From positions 1,313,001-1,377,000 of the forward strand of contig OX345639.1 of the NCBI GenBank assembly GCA_947044365.1: a stretch of DNA of 64,000 nucleotides, given 5' to 3'. Made by a program: the position numbers and the translations under genes. Of the stretch, positions 1 to 14,100 are shown one piece after another. A model generated the notes under the pieces. That model worked only from the letters and a program-made list of their open reading frames with translations. It was not told where the DNA came from and made no database searches. The DNA comes from Petrosia ficiformis (taxonomy: Eukaryota > Porifera > Demospongiae > Haplosclerida > Petrosiidae). Each line of letters starts with the position of its first letter. The first letter of the stretch is position 1.

Positions 1-50
1 AAATATAAATATACATGTACATGTAAATATACATGTACACATGCGCATAC

Positions 51-1977
51 CTCTTCAGTTAATTTTCTAATGTTTTCCTCAATATTATTGACTTCCGATT
101 CACTTCTGGCTTCCACATCAACGTCTATAGCATTAAAGGTTGTTACTCCATCAATGTTTTGTCTTCTCATTCGAATATTTCGAGTGAAAACATGTTTAAA
201 AATAATTTCTATACTCCCATCGGTATCAATAAACAAGAACAATATTCCTGAAACACGTTCCACAACAATACCCAATGCAACGGCAAACTGGCTTCTTATA
301 TCTGTTGCAATGTTTGTTCGATTTTGTGGTTCATTTGGTAAATCAGTTTCTGGAATACGTACTTCAATTCTTATTTCTTCAACAACAGTTGGTCGTGGAG
401 TGGTACTTGTACTGCGAGAGGAAGATGAAGTAGTAACTGTTGTAGATTGAGAAGAAGTGGTTGTAACTTGTGAGGAGGAAGAAGTCGTTGTAACTTGCGA
501 GGAGGAAGAAGTTGTTGTAACTAGTGAGGAGGAAGAAGTAGTTGTAACTCGTAAGGAGGAAGAAGTGGTTGTAATTCGTGAGGAGGAAGAAGTGGTTGTA
601 ACTCGTGAGGAGGAAGCAGCTGTGGGTGATGGTTGTACAAAAACTGATGTAACTGGTGAGGAGGAAGAAGTAGTTGTAACTCGTGAGGAGGAAGAAGTTG
701 TTGTAACTGGTGAGGAGGAAGAAGTTGTTGTAACTGGTAAGGAGGAAGAAGTGGTTGTAACTGGTGAGGAGGAAGAAGTGGTTGTAACTGGTGAGGACAA
801 AGAAGCTGTTGTAACTTGTGAGGAGGAAGAAGTCGTTGTAACTTGCGAGGAGGAAGAAGTTGTTGTAACTAGTGAGGAGGAAGAAGTAGTTGTAACTCGT
901 AAGGAGGAAGAAGTGGTTGTAATTCGTGAGGAGGAAGAAGTGGTTGTAACTCGTGAGGAGGAAGCAGCTGTGGGTGATGGTTGTACAAAAACTGATGTAA
1001 CTGGTGAGGAGGAAGAAGTAGTTGTAACTGGTGAGGAGGAAGAAGTTGTTGTAACTGGTGAGGAGGAAGAAGTGGTTGTAACTGGTGAGGAGGAAGAAGT
1101 GGTTGTAACTGGTGAGGAGGAGAAGGAAGAAGTTGTTGCAACTTGTGAGGACGAAGAAGCTGTTGTAACTGGTGAGGAGGAAGAAGTAGTTGTAACTGGT
1201 GAGGAGGAAGCAGCTGTTGGTGATGGCTGTGTAAAAACTGACGAAATGTCTATTTGAGAACTTGGAAGAAACTCTATCGGACTTGACGACAACTCTAGAG
1301 ACTCAGAAAAACTTTGTACTGGTGAGAAGGAACCAGTTGTTGGTGATGGTTGTGCAAAAACTGATGAAATTTCTACTCGAGAACTTGTAAGAAACTCTAT
1401 AGGACTTACACTGCGAGAGGAAGATGAAGTAGTAACTGTTGTAGATTGGGAAGAAGTGGTTGTAACTCGTGAGGAGGAAGAAGTTATTGTAACTGGTGAG
1501 GAGGAAGAAGTGGTTGTAACTCGTGAGGAGGAGAAGGAAGAAGTTGTTGCAACTTGTGAGGACAAAGAAGCTGTTGTAACTGGTGAGGAGGAAGAAGTAG
1601 TTGTAATTGGTGAGGAGGAAGAAGCTGTTGGTGATGGTTTTGCAAAATCTGATGACATTTCTGGAAGAAACTCCACTGTATATATTTCCAAATCCATAGT
1701 ATATGGTTCCAAGTCTAGACAGTGAAAGGAGGCATAAATGGTGAATATTTTTGGCAATCGTATAATATTCAGTAACAAAATCCTTGCTAAGCTATCAAAA
1801 TATACCAATACTAAATACACAATTACCAATGCTACATATAACAAAACTTCTAAACAAAGAACATACACAATACCAGGGTTTAGTAGTATACATGTGATTC
1901 ATTGATTTACCATCATCATCCATTGAAAATACGACACATATTCCTATAAAGATACACAATCCCTGCAATATCTTCAT
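51..1977 (-). CDS. Secreted mucin-like Ser/Thr-rich protein, 5' part (continues beyond left edge)
   Basis: Two exons are visible, 1977-1911 and 1714-51. Exon 1 starts with a signal peptide (MKILQGLCIFIGICVVFS) and ends in phase 1 at a GTAAAT donor. Exon 2 follows a pyrimidine-rich ...CTGTCTAG acceptor that keeps the frame. It is open for about 1660 nt and is mostly a nine-residue TTTSSSSPV-type repeat, as in heavily O-glycosylated mucin stalks. The C-terminal ~110 codons of exon 2 (from about position 390 down) are non-repetitive, with alternating hydrophobic strands and the motif LFLFIDTDGSIEIIF; this could be a SEA-like ferredoxin fold, but I cannot confirm that. The exon ends at GAG|GTATGC (position 51), so more exons lie outside the window. 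The start codon is 128 bp downstream of the FANCA stop. Inference: an extracellular or membrane-tethered mucin. The plus-strand Glu/Val-rich ORF over the same bases is a shadow. Confidence 0.72.
457..1660. repeat. 27-bp coding minisatellite in the mucin exon
   Basis: Units of 27 bp (nine codons on the minus strand) vary by multiples of 3 bp, so the frame stays open. A higher-order block of 348 bp (116 codons) is present twice: the same landmark with a non-repeat PSPTAA-type break occurs at about 621 and 969. This points to recent in-frame unequal exchange. Confidence 0.85.
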
Positions 1978-2104
1978 GTTGGTCCTCTTGCAAAATGAAA
2001 TCGCACCTCGATGTACACGTGTAATTTGTAAGAATGATATTATTAATTAATTTTATTATTATTAATTTTAATTAAACGATTTTGAATTAATTAAAGATCT
2101 GAAT

Positions 2105-5100
2105 TCAAGCTATAATAATGAAGTTTATGTGTTCGACAGAAATGGTTTCAAACTAACATGACAAAATGGAGACCAATCCTGTAGAAAGTAAAGATAAACA
2201 AGATGCCATCCTAATTTATAATTATAAAGAAAAAAAAAAGATGAAAGAACATGTGTAGGGATATCAAAATTGAAACGTACACAATGGGATGGTACATAAG
2301 CCAACTAAACCACTAACATAACCCTATACATAAGTACATACTAACCTGCAAAACGCCAGTAGGAACTACTTGTAGAATACATTGTGCGAGTGAAGAGCAG
2401 CTTTGTAAAAAATTTGAACTAAATATCTAATGGTTTATAATTTAAATGGAACTAGAATACATGTTATTATTGATTACTTCATAATGGTATTCTGTATCTT
2501 TGCTCAGTTCATCATCAAACACAAATTTATGAGTGTCAAAAAAAACATGTAGAAATCCTTTTTCATTTGTCAACTAAATTAATAATAGTCATGAATAATG
2601 ATTATATCTACATGTAATAGTGATGGGCAATTTTAATTTCAATATGATACCAAGTTGTTTGGAAATCAGTATTGATGGTATTGAGTCTAGATGAATACTA
2701 GATTGTTAAGCATATGCCACGACAATTAAATGCTAACTTGACTTATTTCTGATCAATAATATTTCAACTAAACCAAATTAAGGTGTAAATAGTCTCTCAA
2801 GGATATTGTTACAAACAAAACCTGCTGTTTATATTTGATTAAGGAAATACAACACAATTTATGTAGCAAAGAGAATATAATATATATATATAATATTATA
2901 ATTATATACCTATACACAATTATTATATATCCCAATATAGCGAAACATCAAAGTAAACCACAGGTTTATAAATCAGATGTAGTACCCTGTAGTCAGATAT
3001 AAAACCTGCCTCGTGCTATACCAGATTTATACTCACCTTGCCCTCGGTGATTACAAATCTGATATAGCTCTTATAGGCGTACTTTTAACATACATAGATA
3101 TATATATATATATATTAATACACACTCTCAATGGAATATAATATTAAGGTAAGGTCTGATGTGATATTCAATTTACAAAAAACATAGTTTCATGCATTAA
3201 TAAACAGTAATTATTAATAAAGAATGTTTAGTAGACAGTACTCTTCACATACCTTTTCCAGGAGTTGTTTATTACATGAAGTAAGAATACTATAAGAGTA
3301 TTGAAATTACTAGATATTGTATTGATATTTACAAGTACTTACATTAGCATTATGATTTTCATTTGTTGAATATTAATATTAGGAGGAAAGTCCTTCCTGT
3401 GGGATAATTTACATAGCTGCTATTAGCTTCATAAAAATAATTAAGCTATAATAATATTACATAATATTATATAATAATATTATAATAACAAAAAATCATT
3501 CCTATGGTAGTATGTGCTGTAACATGATTCAATAGGCACATTTGGATCATGTAGGATATCTGAATCCACATTTCCATTAATCCTAGGGGTACCACTCCCT
3601 TTATTCCAAGGATCTACAGGTATACATCCCTACTTCCAGGAAGGGAGGGGTAAATTTGAACAAGATTACTAGGTAATGATATACCAGTGTATGTGATTTC
3701 ATTTTCACATGAATTAGATATCCTACATGATCTCTATAATTCAATTATAATTATAATTTATAATGAAGTCCATTTCATCATTTTTAATTCTGTTTCCGGA
3801 AATTGTAAAAATGCATCATTTATATGCAGGAAGATGGATTAAGAGATGGTTGTATTATGTGATAATGTACCATAAAACCTATCTAAATTATAATGTTGAG
3901 AATCATGTGTTGTTCGTACCTGAATAGTTCAATTTGGTCACACATGTTTTTGTGTTGTAATCTCACACCATAAACTAAAAAAGTATAAATAATATTATAA
4001 TAATCAAATCAGTGAACAATCTTAAATCAACAGCTTGCTATTTGATCTTTCACTGCAACATGGTGAGTTATTGCAGGTGTGACATGAAAGGTCAAAGGTG
4101 AAAACTGCTGCATGCAAGCTAGTGTATGGTCTGCCTAAGGGATTCCTAGCTAAGGGGATTAATTAAATTAAGAGTATGGGGACACACCTTCTACACTGCT
4201 ATACAAACACAGTAATTAGAGGTCAATATAATACAGTAACTAATATGTCAATATACCTTAAGTGTACTTAAGTTTAGTGATTTTAGTGATTTTAGTAACA
4301 AATGGTAGTACACACCAAAACATATATTCTATGATCATTTTATAGGCATATTAGGCAAAGCTCAGAAATTCACTGAAATTAGTGGATGCAATTAATAGTC
4401 GGCTTAAGGTATGTGTTTTCATTAAAGTAGCCATTGAGATTTACTTACCTTCCTCAAAACTATCAAACTGCTTCTGATGGAGCAAAACTATCCACAAAGA
4501 AGTGTCCAGTGATAAACAGCACTAATTAAATAAAAGACTTCTATCATGTAATAATGACTATAGTGGTGATAAACCCTTTTAGTAATTTTAGTTAACTACT
4601 AAATTATACAAAAATTATATAATAAACAAAAATTGCCCGATAATGGTCAATTTCATTTGGTTAACTAAAACTATAATTACGTAAAACTCTTTCTGTAGGC
4701 AAAAAATGATAACTAAAATTTGGAGAAACTAGTCAAACTATAACTAAAAGTGCTATTCATCATTATTGTCAAACTAAAACAACACTAGATGGTTGATATA
4801 CCTTAACAATGTCCAACAACTGTCTATCAACAGGTTCATTAGATGACTAATGAAAGAGAACCAATATACATGATATATCAGGATGGTACATACTATATAA
4901 GGAGAACCAATATACATGATAAACAATATATATCAGGATGGTACATACTATATAAGGTGAACCAATATACATGATAAACAATATATATCAGGATAGTACA
5001 TACTATATAAAGAGAACCAATAATGTCATGCACTATTACATGTATGTGTTAAATGTTTATCAGAGGATGGTACTAATGAGTTAAATATAAATACAAAGTC

Positions 5101-8100
5101 TACAACTTTATATTAGATTATGAATGGCTGAGAGCCAAAACTACTGGGTCTAGTAACAGGTGTTTGGTGACTTGAGAAAACCTGTTAACATATACTATAT
5201 ATGGATTCTGCTTAGCTTACCACAAACAATAAACTGGATGAAGAATAGACAACCTCTCTAATACAACAATCAACAAGAATGGAGAGAAACTGTATAAATA
5301 ATAAACTCTGTTCACATTCATTGTGACCTCATAATCATGATGTAATGACTTCATATGTAATATAGTGTATAGTTTAATGTCATAAGATTAATACATGTTA
5401 TACCATAACTCAATAACCAAGATTGGATTGAAATTTTGCATACACAAAAAAGAACGGGAAGAATAATCATATGAAAATAGTAATATTAATAATAATAATA
5501 TTAATAATAATAATAATAATAATAATAATCCTCACCTGACGTTGTACTTCATTCAACTGATGACTAATGTTAGTAATAGCTCCTTCTATGGAAGAGCTAC
5601 TCCTCTCTCTATCCATTAATATTCTCATTAAACAGACAGCCATTGCCTTGTAATGAGGTAAGAGTAATGTTGTGTCTGGCAATGACTCACTGAATAAAGC
5701 AAACAGTTAGCAGACAATGAAATCATGGTATTATCATAATTTGATCTCACTTGTGTAGACAAGTGGCCATTATGTTTAGACTCCTCAAATAGTCATTATT
5801 TTTGTCACAAGAGTTAATCTGAGGCCACCAATACTGCAAGTATAAAATAATTACATTAATAACTAATAATAAATTGATAATTATAAATGTCTGTACAATA
5901 GTATATACTATAACATGCAAGGATCATACAGGTATGTATATGTTAAAGTGCAATTTAGCACTAATATATATACTATATAGAGTATGTTACTATTTCCTTT
6001 GAAATGTCTACACACATTTTGATTTGATTATATGGGGCGGGTACTATAGACAGTGGCAGGTACTGGCAGTAGGTAAATGGGGCAGGTACTATTTAGTAGG
6101 TAAATGGGGCAGGTACTATTTAGTAGGTAAATGGGGCAGGTACTAGATAGTAGATGAATGGCAGGTAATAGATATTAGGTAGATGGGGCAGGTACTATAA
6201 TATAGACAGTAATCTAACCAGTAAAGAAGCAAGAAACAGAGAAGATGATTCAATAAATGGATCGAACACTTTATCACTGTAATGAATAAAAGAAAATGTG
6301 TAATTATTTAGTAACAATATTCAATAAAAGGAATATATATTAAAGTGTGTTCACATTCTCGAAGATATGGATTTGTAGTGAACATGAATGACCTTTACAT
6401 TCAATAGAAAATATACAATAGTAAATCACATGTCAATCTAACCTCCATTTATCACAAGATTTTGTAAACAGTAGCAATCCCTATACAGGTATAAAATACA
6501 TGTACATACCACAATGAACCTACTGTTATAATAAACTTACTTTTAATAAGTGATGTGTGAAGTGAAGAGGTAATAAATTATGACAACATATAACACACTG
6601 TGTAAAATAAAATAGTATATGTAGTGACTGTAGTCTGCTTACTCAAGAAATGAGAGTTTTCATTATCGGCCATTTTGTTTGTTTTGGTTAGTTGTATCTA
6701 TTGCAATAGACCTGTAATTTAGTTATAGATTTGTTAACTTAGGTCACAATGTCTTTCAACACTAATCTGGAGCACCATTCATTGTTTTCAACACTGGTAT
6801 ATATATATAAATAAATAAAAAAACATTTTCAATAAAAATGGCAGAAAACAATGGGACGTCAAAGCCCAAAAAGTATGCAAACAAGGTCGGGAGGTTAACG
6901 TAGGACCCAAAATTAAACAAACCACTTCCATAATAACATACATAAGTACAGCTCTTTGCATTTTGTTTTATAGCAATGTAAGTACTTATGTAGGGTTGTA
7001 TGGAAGTGGTTTGCAATGTTGTTAGTTACAGTGGTTGTCACTTTATGTATTATTACTATAATTATGATAAATTATTTCATGACTGCTGATATGACTGCTG
7101 ATATGAATTAACAATCATTACAGCAACCTCACTAGTATGTAATATACAATTATAATTATGTTATAGGCAATTAAAAAAATGTTTGATGTACATATTATTT
7201 ACAATACCACAACAGTACTAATGTCTGTTCACATTCATGATGACCTCAAATTAGGATGTGATGACTTTATATGTACTATAGTGTATAGTTTAATGTCATA
7301 AGTTACTCAATAATGAAGCAGTAGATTGAAATTTAACATGCAGAATGGGATGGATAATTATATGAAATTGGTGAAGGTAAAATGGTTGCTGGGTCATTCA
7401 AAGCAATGAACAATATTCTGAGGTCACAGTGAATGTGAACAACCTTTAGTTACTAATACATGTAGTGAACAATATTCTGAGGTCACAGTGAATGTGAACA
7501 ACCTTTAGTTACTAATACATGTAGTGAACAATATTCTGAGGTCACAGTGAATGTGAACAACCTTTAGTTACTAATACATGTAGTGAACAATATTCTAAGG
7601 TCACAGTGAACCTGAAGTAGTTACTAATACATGTAGTTAGTATAATAGTACAACCAATACTATTACAGTATTACTGTACTGTAGTGTTGTTTTAGTTAAC
7701 TATACTAGTAAGGCATCATGACTTCTAGTTAACTAAACTATAACTAAATTACCAATAACTATAACTATAACTAACAGAAATGAAAATTGGCCAATAACGA
7801 GCACTTTTAGTTAGTTAACTAAAACTAAATCCTTTTAGTAAACTTAAAATTGTTTTAGTTATCAACTAAAACTATAACTAAAACTGTTAGAAAACCACCA
7901 TTCTATATTCTATAACTATAACTAAAAGTGGTCAATATTATCAAACCAAAACAACACAATTGTACTGTATCTTACATGCCGAATGCACATAAGATCAAAA
8001 TATGTGACTGAATCTGGAAAAAGGACGCATTTCATTGACTTCCTGTACAAAATGGTGGGAGAGCAAGCAGTTAACGATAGAGCATCCATTTTTGCAAACT

Positions 8101-11100
8101 TGGTCACATGATTATTATGTACATGTTAATAATTGTGTAGTATATACCATGTAATGTCTTATAAATTCAGCACTAGACATTAGTGTGTTATAAGAAGGGG
8201 CCTGAACAATACTATCACTGAACAAAAGATGAGGAGGTAGCATCAGCATACAACTATATAAATATATAAGAGAATAGTATATAACTATATGATGATATTA
8301 GACGATATTAGACAAAATTACATAAGCAATATACATACACACAAACATAAACACTAACAAATATATACAAACACACATACATACACAAATATACACATAA
8401 AACATATACATATACATATACACAAAAAATACTGTTACTATTACTAATACCTCCTACGTCAGTGTGATATATTTCTATTATTATTACTATTGCTAATACC
8501 TCCTAATTCAGTGTAATACATTACTATTGCTATTATCTTAAAACATCAGTGTATTACTCTAACTATTACTATTACTATTACCATTACTCAGTGTGGATTA
8601 CTATAGCACTGAGGTCTCTTTTAAATTTCTGTATATACACATGATACTCACTTCATACAAGCAGCAGCCAAACTTTCTTGTTGCTTTTCTCTCCCTTCTA
8701 TGTTAATTTGAAAACTTGCAGACAATTCCTAAACAGAGAGAGAAAGACTATTTGTGTTAACAATGTCATTAGAACAAGGATAATCCATTATAAGAGACAC
8801 ACATACTGTTATTGTGGCTTCAACAGATTCCAGCAGGCATGGAGATGTACCTGAAGGGTATGTCCCACCTGATGGGTTTATCCTACTTGTGAGGACTATC
8901 TCGCCTGAGGGAACTTTCCCACCTGAGGGGACTGTCCCAATAGCGGAGTATGTTGTAGATGTTTCCTACAAATAGAAAAAAAATGCTAACTTTAACACAA
9001 CCAAAATCGTATTATTGTTGTTATTATTATTATTATTATTGTGATAATATCTGAATCTAATACTTGTAACCCAGTACTATGGTCTACATACCCAATCTAT
9101 GGGTTAGGGATTCACTAGTAGATGTACTTAGCATTAGAGCTCAATTTAATTTCAATGAGACATAATTTTATGTACAATAGATAATTGTAGTGAATACATA
9201 GACAAGATAATCGGCTCATGATAATAATTATTATAGTATTATACACTATACAGTCATAATGAATTGGGTCACATGACAAGTATAATAGTGTACAATAAAA
9301 TAATAATAAACATTTTCTATAGAAACCCAGAAGTATGCAAACATGGTCGGGATGGGTAATAGCAGGATCAAAATTACACAAAACCACTTCCTTCTAAGTA
9401 AGACCTATGTCCCTAAAGAACAAGACAAAGTACGTAGTTGTACTTATATATAGTTATATGGAAGTGGTTTGTTTAATTTTGTTCCTGTTGTTACCCATTC
9501 CAACCATGTTTCCATACTTTTTGGGGTTTGACATCCCTACATTGAATAGAGTGCAAAAATGAGAGATTTTCTGCTAACCCCTCCCCTTCAATATGGGCCT
9601 AGCACTGGTATTTCTATTAGTAGTTGCATTCCTTCATTCCATCCACTTGTGAACATACTATCAAAAATTCATGAGGACTACAGCAACATGTATGATAACT
9701 AACCCAACCCCCTCAATATGGGCCTGGTGCCTGCATTACCATTAGTAGTTGCATTCCTTCATTCCATCCACTTGTGAACACACTGATCAATAATTCATGA
9801 GGACTACAGCAACATGTATGATAACTAACCCAACCCCCTCAATATGGGCCTGGTGCCTTCATTACCATTAGTAGTTGCATTCCTTCATTCCATCCACTTG
9901 TGAACACACTGATCAATAATTCATGATGACTACAGCAACATGTATGATAACTAACCCAACCCCCTCAATATGGGCCTAGTGCCTGCATTACCATTAGTAG
10001 TTGCATTCCTTCATTCCATCCACTTGTGAACACACTGATCAATAATTCATGAGGACTACAGCAACATGTATAATAACTAACCCAACCCCCTCAATATGGG
10101 CCTGGTGCCTGCATTACCATTAGTAGTTGCATTCCTTCATTCCATCCACTTGTGAACACACTGATCAATAATTCATGATGACTACAGCAACATGTACGAC
10201 AACTGCTCATCTTATCTTCACATAGTTTAACTAATACTAAACTAAATAACACAAGTTTGAAAGTATTTCTTGATTCACCCAGAGTATCAACAATAGTTCT
10301 TCTATATGCCTGTCTATAATAAAAGCAAATTCAATGTGCTTAATATTATTATATATATATATTATATACCTCATTAAAGGAGTAAAATAGTCACTAGGAA
10401 TGTGTACAGTCAGCTCCCATTGCAGCTTCTGTTTTGATGTTGGCTACAAAATAATAATTAGTGATTAAAATTATGTACTTGTTCAAGTTGCTAAGCAACT
10501 ACAATCAATCATACATTATCTATAATCATGTCTGTACAAGAGCTCCTGTAATTTGTATGACTGAATTTAAACTGGAATGAAGTTTGGTTCTGTTTATATT
10601 TTGAGTTTAACTATTGTCTGGTCTATTCTATTCTTTAAAGTGAACAGCAAGGTGAGGAACAACATGCACACACGCACACACGCACACACACACACACACA
10701 ATAGGGTACTCAATGAAAATTTTCAAAATCTGCAAAATCAAAACTGATAGTTAGAAGATGTTTCAAACGCTTTTGGTAAATGGAAGGTGGACTATATAAT
10801 TCTTGACTGTCAGTTTCAATTTTGCAGAAATTGAAAAATTTCAGTTGAATACCCTACATACTGTCACACAAGCTATCTTCCTATTTTTACAGAGTATATC
10901 TCAAATAATCTCAATCAATCAGAAATGTGAAGACTCCTATCATATGTTAATAAATAGTTTTGCAGCATCATGTACAGAGGCTTGGAGAAACGTGGAGGCC
11001 ATTTTAACTGATAGACAACCACGTGAAGTAGGGCTTGACATATGCAGTGTATATTGTCTGAATCCAGTGAAAACATCAACTGAAATGTGTCCAGAGCTAA

Positions 11101-14100
11101 AGCCAGTTTATGACTTCGTACTGAACTTGTGTTGTAAGAATGATAGAAATGAAAAGTAAGGATAAATAAACTATAGTACAATGGTTCTTCTTCGAAGTTA
11201 GCCTGCACCATTCATCAGTTAATTACATTTTTAGTGAACAATCAATCAGTCACTCTCTTATCTCTATAGCTGAATTCTTGTCTGTAACTCAATAAAACCT
11301 GGCATAATTACATAATAAAATATTATTATTATACTTTCTTGTCTCACAGCTGCCTTGGAACATTCTTATCATTGAACGAATCATTCCCTTCACCAACCTG
11401 CCCAAATAATACAGATAATTGTACCTCAAGCTGTTCTACATTCTTAAACACAACACTTAATACAATGGGATGTTGTTTCTCTATGTTAAACAACACGGCA
11501 TATCAAGACAGTAATATCACAGGACCCTATGATCCTAATTATTGGAACCAGTGTGAGGTTCCTCTACCAGAGACTTGTGAATGTTCTTATGATAAAGTGG
11601 ATGATAACAGTACTATTATATACTCAAATAATCTTACAATACTGTCATTGTGTTGTGTTGTACTAATGTCATATTATGTATTTACCTTTTAGGAGTAAAT
11701 GATTACTATCTGTAATTATATAATATCTTATAATACGTTTTCAATATACAGTACCTGACATTATTAAGTTTGCATACTGTCACTGTATTTCCATTGACTA
11801 CAGCGTACTTTGTGATTGAAGTACAATATACTGTACTACTATCATATACAAATGTAAAGGAATTCACACATTACAGTATAGAGTAGTACTACAGTTAGAA
11901 ATACAGTTGACTATCACCTTGTAGCTCCCATAAACTAAGTCAGGCACTGTAACTGTGACTAAATTTGTAACCAACTCTAAGAAGCTTTATTACAACTCCT
12001 CCTGGATATAAAATACAGGAATAGTGAGTGATTAAAGGTAAGCATTTGATGAAAACTATTTCCCTTTTTGCAAATTCAGTAACAATTATTATGAGAAATG
12101 AGAAGAGTAAATTAGTAATATTTATTGCCTCCAATTTTCTGAATTACTCACTGTCAAATAACTCATTTGTTAGCAATTAGTTTCCACGGAATAGTGTAGA
12201 TTCTCATTCAGGCTATATGCATACCAATGTCATAACAAAACACTTCATACCAATATCTGAAGTAATATAGTTGCTTTTATTACTAAATGACTTGTTACAT
12301 TTTGTGACATTCTTAGCAAGGATGTGTGTGACTTGAAATATGAGATATTGGGCAAAATAACAAACACTTCATTACTATTCTTTGATGTACTATAGTTATC
12401 TTTGTTACTTAGTAACTTGCTAAAATATTTTGTGACGTTTCTTGGCAAGGAATAAATTTAATATGCAGTTAATGGTTAATTTTACCAGCTTAAAATATAG
12501 TTACTCTTCAACAATTATTTTTACCAGTTTAAAATATACCATTGTCATAACAAACAATTTATATATTTGAAGTTACTATAGTTACTATAGTTACTACTAT
12601 AGTTACTATAGTTACTACTATAGTTACTATAGTTACCTTTGTTACCTGATAACTTGCTAAAACATTTTGTGATGTTTCTTAGCAAAGGAATAATGAAATT
12701 ATGCAGTTGGGGTATTCAACAATTAATTTACTACATAACACAGATAACTTGTACTTTCAAATAAGGTCTTATTTGTTATCTTGTCTAATATATCATAATT
12801 ATTTAATGTCACATATCAGTAGCTTTATGAAGTATCTGTATCAAAATAGTTGAAAACCAACCACATAATTGTGCTAACCAATCAGTTATAACTAAATATT
12901 TTTAGTAGTGAGTGACTCTATTCAGGCTACTAAAACTGGTATGTATCTACATGTATTAGAGTGCATGTACATGTATTAGTATGTATCTACATGTATTAGA
13001 GTGCATGTACATGTATTAGTATGTATCTACATGTATTAGTATGCATCTACATGTATTAGTATGTATCTACATGTATTAGTATGTATCTACATGTATTAGT
13101 ATGCATCTACATGTATTAGTATGTATCTACATGTATTAGAGTGCATGTACATGTATTAGTATGTATCTACATGTATTAGTATGCATCTACATGTATTAGT
13201 ATGTATCTACATGTATTAGTATGCATCTACATGTATTAGTATGTATCTACATGTATTAGTATGTATCTACATGTATTAGTATGCATCTACATGTATTAGT
13301 ATGCATCTACATGTATTAGTATGTATCTACATGTATTAGTATGTATCTACATGTATTAGTATGCATCTACATGTATTAGTATGCATCTACATGTATTAGT
13401 ATGTATCTACATGTATTAGTATGTATCTACATGTATTAGTATGCATGTACATGTATTAGTATGTATCTACATGTATTAGAGTGATTTCGTAACAAGTTAT
13501 CATTAGTATACAGTAAAGAATTCGTATGGAGTCTTAAATAGGTTGAAACTTTCTTATAATATATACTGTCACGTTATTAGGATAATATATGGAGAAAAAA
13601 GTATACATCTTATTGTGTTTTCATTATTCATTTAGGATATGCTATCTATCTCAAATCCAAGAATCATATAATAGGCTAGCTTTTTCATTCTTCCCTTTCA
13701 ATGGTTCCTTGCAATACCACACCAGTTTCTTCCTCCTCGTCTGTGCCTCAAGCAGGGTGTTTGATATGTTTTGAAAGCATGGGCCAAATTGGCTCAACAA
13801 TGGTGTTAGTGTGCGCGCCATTGGGAATGTATCTTGAGCCAATTAACAAACAGTTAATGCTGTTAGTGACAATATAATCATAATTAACTGCATCACTGGC
13901 CCAAAGAGAGAACTATGCAGTGGCAAATAAGAAGCTCTTTGGGCCAATGGTGTACCATACATACTTAATCAAAAACACTAGCTGGGCTCAAGCATTCTAC
14001 ATGTGCTACTCCTACTAATTACCAAAACCTCTTAGTACTATATACAACATATATCTGACACAAACATAATAATTAATACATGAACACAGTGTTCTGCCCA

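Noticed and set aside
457..1257. 266-codon plus-strand ORF rich in Glu and Val
   Set aside because: It is the complement of the mucin Ser/Thr repeat. The minus strand has a signal peptide, fitting splice sites and continues into a non-repetitive domain.
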